Below are positions 1 through 7,174 of a stretch of DNA of 64,000 nucleotides, in pieces; position 1 is the first letter of the stretch; the number at the start of each line of letters is the position of its first letter. The notes beneath the pieces were generated by a model that saw only the letters and a list, made by a program, of their open reading frames with translations, was not told the DNA's origin and did no database searches. Made by a program: the position numbers and the translations under genes. Location of the stretch: NCBI RefSeq assembly GCF_900111765.1, contig NZ_FOIB01000009.1:248001-312000 (forward strand), written 5' to 3'. Source of the DNA: Myxococcus fulvus (lineage in GTDB: Bacteria; Myxococcota; Myxococcia; Myxococcales; Myxococcaceae).

Positions 1-2
1 GG

Positions 3-881
3 GCCTGGCTGTACCGGGGCCACACCCCGCTGGCGTCCCTGGCCACGCGCTGGGGCGCCGCGGTGCTCGTGTCAGCGATGGTGCTCACCCCGTGGGCCCT
101 GCGCAACGCGCGTGTGCTCCAGGAGCTCAACGCGAGCACACCCTCGCTGGAGCCCCTGCCCGTCATGGCGCCCGTCACCGTGTACGGCCCCATCAACTTC
201 GCCATGGCGAACCATGCGGGCGCCACCGGCGGCTTCACCCCGGACTCCGTCAACCAGCTGGGCCAGGACGGCCACCTGGACGTGGCCAACACCGCGCAGC
301 GCCACCTGCTCCTGCACGGCTACGCGGTGGGCCTGTCGTGGATGCGCGAGCACCCCGCCGACGCCGCGCGGCTGTGGAGCGCCAAGCTGGGGCGCTGGCT
401 GGATGGACTGAGCCTGGGCCTGGGCGCGTCCAACCTGCCCTCGGGCCTGAGCGGCTCGCGCGCCCCCGTGGACCTCTTCGTCCCCGAGGGTGGCGCGCTC
501 AAGTGGCCGCTCGTCGCGCTCCTCGTCGCGGGCGTCCTGTTGTCCGTGACGCCCCGCTGGCGCGACTTCAGCCTGCTGTCGCTCGTCGTCCTGCATCGGG
601 CGCTCATCACCGCCGCCTTCTTCGGCTACACGCGCGGCCTGCTCACCATCTTCCCCGCGCTGCTCCCGCTGCTGCTCCTGCCCCTCGTCGCGCTCACCGC
701 GCGAAGGCCCGCGCTCGCCCTGCGCGTGCCCGCAATCGCAGGCCTCCTGCTGCTCTTGTTGTGGGTGGAGGCCGGGGCGCTCGCGCTCGGCGCGCCGCGC
801 GGCTTCATGGCCAGCGGCAGCACGGACCGCACCAGCGGCAAGCTCATCCAGGACGACTGGGTGCGCATCTGGCCGAAGTGA
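3..881 (+). CDS. membrane glycosyltransferase (GT39/ArnT-like), C-terminal part only
   Basis: The reading frame is open at the left edge, so the N-terminus lies outside the window; about 292 residues are visible. It contains a hydrophobic helix followed by a T-P-W-A-L-R-N motif, which in family 39 (PMT/ArnT-type) glycosyltransferases follows a transmembrane segment. A soluble loop comes next, then four to five hydrophobic helices rich in Leu/Val/Ala. Such proteins transfer sugars from polyprenyl-phosphate donors on the periplasmic face of the inner membrane. The catalytic Asp/Glu region would be in the missing part, so the family call rests on topology and this motif only. No partner gene is visible to its right; a 260-base gap separates it from the next gene. 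Confidence 0.5.
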   Translation, partial: AWLYRGHTPLASLATRWGAAVLVSAMVLTPWALRNARVLQELNASTPSLEPLPVMAPVTVYGPINFAMANHAGATGGFTPDSVNQLGQDGHLDVANTAQRHLLLHGYAVGLSWMREHPADAARLWSAKLGRWLDGLSLGLGASNLPSGLSGSRAPVDLFVPEGGALKWPLVALLVAGVLLSVTPRWRDFSLLSLVVLHRALITAAFFGYTRGLLTIFPALLPLLLLPLVALTARRPALALRVPAIAGLLLLLLWVEAGALALGAPRGFMASGSTDRTSGKLIQDDWVRIWPK

Positions 882-968
882 GCCAGAACAACCTGTCAAT
901 AAAATTTGGATGAGGGTGGCACAAATACGCGCCCAGCGCCATAGCGGTATTCACTTAGGGTGTGCCAC

Positions 969-988
969 AGTGTTCAATAGCGAACACT
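969..988. promoter_or_regulatory. perfect 7-bp inverted repeat, possible operator
   Basis: AGTGTTC and GAACACT form a perfect 7+7 dyad separated by six bases (AATAGC). It lies in the 260-base, comparatively AT-rich leader upstream of the secreted metalloprotease. The size and spacing suit a dimeric repressor or activator site. No regulator gene is adjacent, and the binding protein is unknown. Confidence 0.4.
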
Positions 989-1083
989 TCTACCCCGCGT
1001 TTTTCCTAGAGCACGTGTTTGGAACGAATATCTGGGAATAAGCCATATTCATTTTTCTGCGGGGCATCAGTAAGGCGTCTGCG

Positions 1084-1125
1084 GGCTCCGCACCGGAGCC
1101 TTCGGGGTCCGCCCCTCGGGACCCC
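1084..1125 (+). promoter_or_regulatory. two tandem GC-rich hairpins just upstream of the protease ribosome binding site
   Basis: Hairpin 1 is GGCTCC (1084-1089) pairing with GGAGCC (1095-1100) across a five-base loop. Hairpin 2 is GGGGTCC (1104-1110) pairing with GGACCCC (1119-1125) across an eight-base loop. The Shine-Dalgarno GAGGAG (1130-1135) starts four bases after the second stem and six bases before the ATG at 1142. The placement could influence translation or stabilise the message; a leader terminator is less likely because no T-run follows. Confidence 0.4.
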
Positions 1126-1141
1126 CATAGAGGAGAACCGC

Positions 1142-4100
1142 ATGCGCCACACCCAGGTGTCAGCAGCATGTCTTGCCTTGCTCCTGTCAGGGACGAGCTG
1201 GGCGGTCCAGCCCCCCCAGGCAGGACCGAGCGCCGTCGCAGACAAGGCCTTCTTCAAGCCGGAGTTCTACCTTCCCATCCAGAACATGCCGCTGCAGCAG
1301 GCCCAGCAGACGCTGGACAAGGCGGCGGTGGGAGGCTGGGACGACTTCTTCAAGCGCAACGGGAGGGACTTCCGCGTCCACATCGACCCTCGCACCGGCA
1401 CGCCGTCGGGCATCGAGGGCGTCTACCCCATCATCCCCGGCAAGGGCGTGCGCAACCGCGTCACGCTCGACAGCGTGCGCGAGTCCATTGGCCGCTCCGT
1501 GGCGGAGGTGGACGAGTCCGTCGTCGGTGACCTGGTGTTCAAGTACATCGCGGACAACCAGGCCGCCTTCAACCTCGACGTGATGCAGATGAGCGCGCCG
1601 CGCGTCACGAAGATCAACGACAACCTCTGGCAGGTGCACATCGGCCAGGTGGTCAACGGCGTCCCGGTGCGCCACGCGCGCATCGCGGCGACCATCAGCC
1701 ACGGCAACCTCGTGCTCGTCGGCACCGAGGCGTGGGCCACGGTGGGCATCGAGACCCGCCCGGCGCTGTCGGCCGGTGACGCGCTCGTCGCCGGCAACGG
1801 CTTCGTGGGCCTGAACACCAGCCCCCAGGGCCTGTGGCAGCAGCCCACGCTGGAGATCGCCCCCGTCGCGCCGGAAGGTGAGTCCTTCGCCGGCGCCGTG
1901 GGCACCGGCTACAAGCACCAGCTGGTCTACGCCTACGGGTTCCAGGACCCGACGGGCCACCAGCGCTGGAAGGTCACGGTGGACGCGAACTCGGGCGAGA
2001 CGCTCGCCATCGAGGACGACAACCACTACCTCGACGCGCAGATCAACGGCGGCATCTACCCGTCCACGAACATCGGCACGTGCGCGGACAACACCGTGTG
2101 CGGCACCATCAAGCCCAACTCGCCCATGCCCTGGGCGAACACGGGCCTGGCCTCGCCGAACAACTTCACGGACGGCGCCGGCATCTTCAACTACAGCACC
2201 GGCACCAGCAACACCACGCTGTCGGGTCGCTACGTCCGCGTGTCCGACAGCTGCGGCGCAATCAACGTCAGCTCCACCACGGGCAACATCGCCCTGGGCG
2301 GCGTGAACAATGACCACGACTGCACCGTGCCCACCGGCACGTCCGCGGGCAACACCGCCGCGTCGCGCTCCAGCTTCTACGAGCTCAACAAGCTGGCCGA
2401 GCAGGCCCGCGGCTACCTGCCCAACAACACGTGGCTGCAGCAGCAGCTGCTCGCCAACGTGAACATCAACAGCACGTGCAACGCCTTCTGGAACGGCACG
2501 TCCGTCAACTTCTACCGCAGCGGCGGTGGCTGCCGGAACACGGGTGAGATTGGCGCCGTGTTCGACCACGAGTGGGGCCACGGCATGGACGACTTCGACG
2601 CCAACGGCACGCTGTCCAGCTCCAGCGAGGGCTACGCGGACATCGCGGCCATCTACCGCCTGCAGACCTCCTGCGTCGGCTACGGCTTCTTCCACACGTC
2701 CAACCTCGGCTGCGGCCAGACGCCGGACGGCTCCGGCTACAACCAGCAGGAGTCGCAGGTCTCCGGCTACAAGTGGTGCGACACGCGCTGCTCCGGCGTT
2801 CGCGACGCGGACTGGGGCGCGGCCATGTACGCCACCCCGTCCGCCCCGACGCTCGTGCCGGCGCCCCCGGCCACGCCGCAGAACTTCGTGTGCCCCATGT
2901 GCTCCTCCGGCACGGGCCCCTGCAGCAAGCAGGTGCACTGCGCCGCCTCGCCCGCGCGCCAGGCCGCGTGGGACCTGGTGACGCGTGACCTGACGGCCGC
3001 GCCGTTCAACTACGACTCCAACACGGCGTTCATCGTCGGCAACAAGCTGTTCTACCAGGGCTCCGGCAACATCGGCGCCTGGCACGCCTGCAACTGCTCG
3101 GGCGGCACGTCCGACGGCTGCGGCTCCACCAACGGCTACATGCAGTGGCTGGCGGCGGACGACGACAACGGCAACCTGAACGACGGCACGCCGCACATGA
3201 CGGCCATCCACTCCGCGTTCGCGCGTCACAACATCGCCTGTAACACCATCGCCCCGGTGAACTCCGGCTGTTCGTCCGGCCCCACCACGGCGCCCACGCA
3301 CACCGCCACGGCGGGTGACAGCCAGGTGGCCCTCAACTGGACGGCCTCCGCGGGCGCGACGGAGTACTGGGTGATGAAGACCGAGGGCATGGGCTGCGAC
3401 TTCGGCAAGGCGAAGGTCGCCACCGTCTCCGGCACCAGCTACACGGACACCGAGGTCGCCAACGGCCGCGAGTACTGCTACTCCATCGTCCCCGCGTCCT
3501 CCAACGCCTGCTACGGCGCGGCGAGCGCCTGCTCGTGCGCCACGCCGGTCTGCGCGGCGCCGGGCGTCGCCAACCTGGCCACGCCGACCAACGGCTCCAC
3601 CGGCGCGGAGCTGGCCACGGTGCTGGACTGGAACGACGTGACGGGCGCGTCCACGTACGAGGTGCAGGTCTCCACCAGCCCCACGTTCGCCACGGTGGTG
3701 GCGTCCACCAACTCGCTGGTGGGCAGCACCTGGACGGTGACGCCGTCGCTCAACACGACCACCACCTACTACTGGCGCGTGCGCGCGAGCAACTCGTGCG
3801 GCGGCGTGGGCACCTGGTCCACGGCGTCCAGCTTCACCACCCGCGGCTGCGTGGCACTCTCCGCGCCCACGCTCGCGTCCCCGGCGGATGGCGCCACGGG
3901 CGTGGCCACCTCCGCGGCGCTGGACTGGGCCGACGTGCCGAGCGCGGCGACGTACGAGGTGCAGGTGTCCACGTCCGCGACCTTCGGCACCCTCACCGCC
4001 TCCGCCACCGGGCTGACCACCAGCAACTGGACGGTGTCCCCCAGCCTGAGCAGCGCCACGACGTACTACTGGCGGGCCCGCGCGGCGGACGTCTGCGGCA

Positions 4101-4744
4101 CCAGCGCCTTCAGCGCCGTGCGCAGCTTCACCACGTCCACCGTCTGCACGCCGACGCTCGCCTCGTTCGACGCCACCCGCCAGGCCCCCACGTGCGGCAC
4201 GGTGTGCGGTTGCGACACCGGCGCCACGCTGGTCAACGGCCGCGGCACGATGTCCGGTGGCATCGAGCCGAACCAGCCGAACACCATCAATGACTCGTGC
4301 GCGGACGGGACGTCCGGCTCCTACCATGGCGACGAGAGCATCGACCGGGTCGTCATCAAGACGGTCGACCAGGGTCCGTTCGCCGCGGGCAAGCAGGTGA
4401 CGGTGGAGGTCACGGTGTGGTGCTACAGCACCGGCTCCTCCGACTTCTTCGACCTGTACTACACGAGCAACGCCGCGACCCCGGCGTGGACGGCCCTGGT
4501 CACCGGCGTGGTCTGCCCTGCGGGCGGCGTGCAGAAGTTCACGCACACGTTCAACCTGGCCAACTCGGCGGGCACGCACGCCATCCGTCCGCAGTTCCGC
4601 TTCACCGGCACGGCGAGCGCCTGCGCCAGCGGCAGCTACAACGATCGCGACGACATGGTCTTCTCCGTCGGCGCGGCCGTGGCCTCCGTGGACTCGGGCA
4701 AGTCCACCACGTCGCAGGGCCGCGCGGCCCCCGCCGGTCGCTGA
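1142..4744 (+). CDS. secreted zinc metalloprotease (fungalysin/thermolysin-like gluzincin) with fibronectin-like repeats
   Basis: 1200 residues. The ATG at 1142 is chosen over an upstream in-frame start because GAGGAG sits six bases before it and a signal peptide follows directly (about residues 1-21). Residues ~25-310 look like a FTP/PepSY-type propeptide. The catalytic domain carries HEWGH at residues 476-480, with a Glu in S-E-G-Y-A-D at 496, twenty residues from the first His, matching the HExxH plus distal Glu zinc site of gluzincins (M4/M36). Many Cys pairs suggest disulfides. Three fibronectin-III-like modules follow at about 716-800, 805-900 and 907-1000, and then a C-terminal Cys-containing beta-sandwich-like domain. 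The predicted role is extracellular protein degradation, as expected for a predatory bacterium. The leader holds a dyad and two hairpins; a strong hairpin terminator follows. Confidence 0.85.
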   Translation: MRHTQVSAACLALLLSGTSWAVQPPQAGPSAVADKAFFKPEFYLPIQNMPLQQAQQTLDKAAVGGWDDFFKRNGRDFRVHIDPRTGTPSGIEGVYPIIPGKGVRNRVTLDSVRESIGRSVAEVDESVVGDLVFKYIADNQAAFNLDVMQMSAPRVTKINDNLWQVHIGQVVNGVPVRHARIAATISHGNLVLVGTEAWATVGIETRPALSAGDALVAGNGFVGLNTSPQGLWQQPTLEIAPVAPEGESFAGAVGTGYKHQLVYAYGFQDPTGHQRWKVTVDANSGETLAIEDDNHYLDAQINGGIYPSTNIGTCADNTVCGTIKPNSPMPWANTGLASPNNFTDGAGIFNYSTGTSNTTLSGRYVRVSDSCGAINVSSTTGNIALGGVNNDHDCTVPTGTSAGNTAASRSSFYELNKLAEQARGYLPNNTWLQQQLLANVNINSTCNAFWNGTSVNFYRSGGGCRNTGEIGAVFDHEWGHGMDDFDANGTLSSSSEGYADIAAIYRLQTSCVGYGFFHTSNLGCGQTPDGSGYNQQESQVSGYKWCDTRCSGVRDADWGAAMYATPSAPTLVPAPPATPQNFVCPMCSSGTGPCSKQVHCAASPARQAAWDLVTRDLTAAPFNYDSNTAFIVGNKLFYQGSGNIGAWHACNCSGGTSDGCGSTNGYMQWLAADDDNGNLNDGTPHMTAIHSAFARHNIACNTIAPVNSGCSSGPTTAPTHTATAGDSQVALNWTASAGATEYWVMKTEGMGCDFGKAKVATVSGTSYTDTEVANGREYCYSIVPASSNACYGAASACSCATPVCAAPGVANLATPTNGSTGAELATVLDWNDVTGASTYEVQVSTSPTFATVVASTNSLVGSTWTVTPSLNTTTTYYWRVRASNSCGGVGTWSTASSFTTRGCVALSAPTLASPADGATGVATSAALDWADVPSAATYEVQVSTSATFGTLTASATGLTTSNWTVSPSLSSATTYYWRARAADVCGTSAFSAVRSFTTSTVCTPTLASFDATRQAPTCGTVCGCDTGATLVNGRGTMSGGIEPNQPNTINDSCADGTSGSYHGDESIDRVVIKTVDQGPFAAGKQVTVEVTVWCYSTGSSDFFDLYYTSNAATPAWTALVTGVVCPAGGVQKFTHTFNLANSAGTHAIRPQFRFTGTASACASGSYNDRDDMVFSVGAAVASVDSGKSTTSQGRAAPAGR

Positions 4745-4765
4745 CCGACAGCGGGGTTGAATGAC

Positions 4766-4797
4766 GAGGGCCTCCGGGCGGTCCGCCGGAGGCCCTC
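4766..4797. terminator. bidirectional hairpin terminator between convergent genes
   Basis: GAGGGCCTCCGG (4766-4777) pairs perfectly with CCGGAGGCCCTC (4786-4797) around an eight-base loop and is followed by TGTCTTT on the plus strand. It sits between the stop codons of the metalloprotease (+) and the permease (-), so it can serve both. Confidence 0.7.
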
Positions 4798-4803
4798 TGT
4801 CTT

Positions 4804-5976
4804 TCAGTGGCGCTCGCCGGGCCCGTGCTCCGACGGAGGCTCGCCGCCTTCCATGGGACCGGCGAGCAACAGCCCCTCCTCCACCGCGCCCTTGCCCACC
4901 TGGCGACGCGAGCGCTCGCGGTGGTGGGCGCGCTTGAAGCGCAGCTGCCGCTCGCGGAGGACCTCCTGGAGCAGCACCTGCGCCGCGGCGGCCAGCGGCA
5001 CGGCGATGACCGCGCCGAGCAGCCCCGCCAGGGCGCCGCCGCACAGCACCACCAGAGAGATGAGCAGCGGGTTCATCCGGATGGCGCGCCGCTGCACCAT
5101 GGGGCCCAGCACGTTGGACTCAATCTGGTTGTAGACGACGAAGATGATGAGCGCGATGACCGCCGAGCGCAGCCCCACGGTGGCCAGCGTGGTGAGGCTC
5201 ACCAGCACGCCGCTGACGATGCTGCCGATGTAGGGGATGACGCCCAGCACCATCACCGCCAGCCCCAGCGGCAGGAAATACGGCACGCCCTGGGCGAGCG
5301 CGACGATGGCCGCCACCACGCCGCCGATGGTCATCACGAACAGGGTGCCGGCGATGTAGTTGCTCACCGCCTCGCGCATGCGGCCCACCAGCTGGCGCAC
5401 GTGGTGCTGCCGCCGGGGCGCCACCCACTGGAGGATGCTCTCGTACAGTTCGCTGCCGAACAGCAGGCCGAACACGGTGAGCGCCACCACGGTGATTCCA
5501 CCCGCCAGCAATCCCAGGGAGGAGGACAGCACGCCCACCGCGCGACCCGCCAGGTCCAGCGGCTCGAAGCGCAAGAGCTCCTCCGGCTTCAGCTCGAAGC
5601 CGTAGCGGGTCCCCAGCTCCCGCAGCCACTGCGACTGGGCGAGCTTCTCCAACAGCCCCGGCGCGGATTGGACCAGGGCCTCCAGCTGCTGCACCAGCGC
5701 GGGCACCAGCGTCCCCACCAGCACGCCTATCAACCCCAGCAGCAGCAGCGCCACCGCCGCCACGCCCAGGCCCCGGCGCACGCCCCAGCCCTCCAGCCTG
5801 CGCACGAGCGGGTCCAACGCGAGCGACAGCAGGAGCACGACGGCCAGCAGCGTCAGGAGCGGATACAGCCTGCGCAGCACCAGCCAGCAGACCGCGAGCA
5901 ACAGCACCTGCAGCCCCACGGCCCACACCGTGCGGGCGGGCACGTAGACGGGGAGCTGGCGTCCTGAGTCCTTCAT
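4804..5976 (-). CDS. AI-2E family transporter / PerM-type permease
   Basis: 390 residues from the ATG at 5976. An upstream in-frame start exists, but the sequence before this ATG is low-complexity Arg/Pro/Gly that does not fit the family. Two hydrophobic helices lie near the N-terminus, then a soluble segment (about residues 85-150, including the L-V-Q-Q-L-E region), then a block of further helices with the G-V-P-Y-F-L-P-L-G and I-P-Y-I-G-S-I signatures of the AI-2E/UPF0118 family. Members are inner-membrane transporters implicated in export of autoinducer-2 or ion/proton exchange; the substrate cannot be read from sequence. The C-terminal ~45 residues are hydrophilic and charged, a tail that varies in this family. 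It appears to be a single-gene unit converging on the metalloprotease. Confidence 0.85.
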   Translation of the reverse strand: MKDSGRQLPVYVPARTVWAVGLQVLLLAVCWLVLRRLYPLLTLLAVVLLLSLALDPLVRRLEGWGVRRGLGVAAVALLLLGLIGVLVGTLVPALVQQLEALVQSAPGLLEKLAQSQWLRELGTRYGFELKPEELLRFEPLDLAGRAVGVLSSSLGLLAGGITVVALTVFGLLFGSELYESILQWVAPRRQHHVRQLVGRMREAVSNYIAGTLFVMTIGGVVAAIVALAQGVPYFLPLGLAVMVLGVIPYIGSIVSGVLVSLTTLATVGLRSAVIALIIFVVYNQIESNVLGPMVQRRAIRMNPLLISLVVLCGGALAGLLGAVIAVPLAAAAQVLLQEVLRERQLRFKRAHHRERSRRQVGKGAVEEGLLLAGPMEGGEPPSEHGPGERH

Positions 5977-6283
5977 GCGCGACAAGGTAGGAAGTGGCGC
6001 GCCGCCCGTCAGTCCCCCACCCACACGAGCGCGGGCCGCTCGCGCCCACGAGCGCCCGGGCCACCGGCTTCGACGCTCGGTGTCTCGTGGAGCAGCCGGA
6101 CGGCCGAGCCCTCGCGCGCGCGCTGACTCCACGGGGCGGTTGGCGGCGCTCCAGAACGAACCCGTGCCGTGAGGGTGCTGGCGCCCCACCCTTCAGTCCG
6201 ACAGCGACGGGACACAACCGGACCGCGCCATGTCCGATAATCTTCAAGCAGACCTGGAATCACGCCCGGAAGGAGGCGACGCG
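5977..6283. other. 307-base non-coding spacer
   Basis: This divergent spacer separates the AI-2E-type permease from a small unknown gene. Open frames run through it only because of the GC content; none has a convincing start or a recognisable product. No clear promoter, repeat or RNA gene was seen. Confidence 0.5.
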
Positions 6284-6613
6284 ATGTGGGTTGAAGCCAT
6301 CGTCATGCCCCGAGAGAAGCCCGCGGAGGTTCGAGCCGCTCCACGCGGCGCGGCCAGGCGAGCGTCCGCGACCGCGCCCCTGGAGAGCCGCGCGGTCATC
6401 CGCCAGCGTGCGGGTGAGGAGAGCCGCCAGTTCCGCGATCAGGTGCTCGGCTTCCTGCGAGCGCACCAGTTGATGGGCGCGGTGCGCTGGGTGAGCGAGC
6501 CCGGGGTGTTCCCGCTGGTGACGCTGCACTGCACGCGCGGCGTGCTGGAGCAGCTGCGCCGCGAGCCGGGCTTCGAGGCGGGCCAGTCCATGTCGTTGGA
6601 GCTGACGACCTGA
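6284..6613 (+). CDS. small hypothetical protein
   Basis: 109 residues. The ATG at 6284 is preferred to one 54 bases upstream because AGGAGG (6271-6276) lies seven bases before it. The N-terminal half is Arg/Ala-rich and probably disordered. The C-terminal half (about residues 45-105) looks like a small alpha/beta domain, with an amphipathic helix (R-Q-F-R-D-Q-V-L-G-F-L) followed by strands containing W-V-S-E-P-G-V-F-P-L-V-T-L-H-C. This resembles the small ferredoxin-like folds of protease propeptides or regulatory domains, but no family is recognised. It stands alone between the permease and the cupin gene. Confidence 0.6.
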   Translation: MWVEAIVMPREKPAEVRAAPRGAARRASATAPLESRAVIRQRAGEESRQFRDQVLGFLRAHQLMGAVRWVSEPGVFPLVTLHCTRGVLEQLRREPGFEAGQSMSLELTT

Positions 6614-6726
6614 GGCCCTGCCCGCGCCCCGGGAGCATCCCTACGTTTCCCTTGAGACATCACATGCGGGCCACGGGTTCCGGGGCGCCCTGGCGCTCCT
6701 CCGCAGGCTCGCAGGGGGGAAACATC

Positions 6727-7149
6727 ATGAGTGAGTTCAGCATCAAGCGCTTCTCCGCGCCCGACGAGCGGCGGCCGTTCGCCGGCCACGGGCACGCGGA
6801 GATCCTCCGCTTCGACGACGACACGACGGTGGGAAGGGTCGTCTTCGAGCCGGGCTGGAAGTGGTCCCAGGACATCAAGCCGCTGGCGGGAACCGACTCC
6901 TGCCAGGTGGCGCACGCCTGCTACATCGTCAGCGGGCGCATGGTGATCCGGATGGATGACGGCACCGAGCTCGAGGCGGGGCCGGGGGACGTGGCCATCA
7001 TCCCGCCGGGCCATGACGCGTGGGTCCTCGGCGACGAGGCCTGCATCGCGGTGGACTTCGAGGGCATGGGCCACTACGCGGAGCGCGGCGCCCCCCAGGG
7101 CCGCGCGCGCGTGCAGTCCTCCACCCAGCAGGCGCCGGGCGTTCACTGA
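6727..7149 (+). CDS. cupin-domain protein
   Basis: 140 residues; the ATG at 6727 is preceded by an AGGGGGGAA ribosome site. A single cupin barrel spans about residues 30-120. It includes a central Y-I-V-S-G-R-M segment followed by the G-x-E-x-x-x-G-P-G-D-V-A-x-I-P-P-G-H-D-A-W block typical of cupin motifs 1 and 2. Metal-ligand residues are only partly recognisable, with a His in the second motif. Small cupins act as sensors, isomerases or dioxygenases, and the substrate here is unknown. The gene converges on pnkp with a 25-base gap. Confidence 0.75.
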   Translation: MSEFSIKRFSAPDERRPFAGHGHAEILRFDDDTTVGRVVFEPGWKWSQDIKPLAGTDSCQVAHACYIVSGRMVIRMDDGTELEAGPGDVAIIPPGHDAWVLGDEACIAVDFEGMGHYAERGAPQGRARVQSSTQQAPGVH

Positions 7150-7174
7150 TTCGAGGAACGGGACGGGCCCTCGG

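Noticed and set aside
1187..5044. 1285-residue antisense open frame across the metalloprotease gene
   Set aside because: Codons are the mirror image of the high-GC sense gene, and the product is low-complexity Arg/Ala/Gly/Val/His without domains or a credible start; the sense strand has a clear protease.
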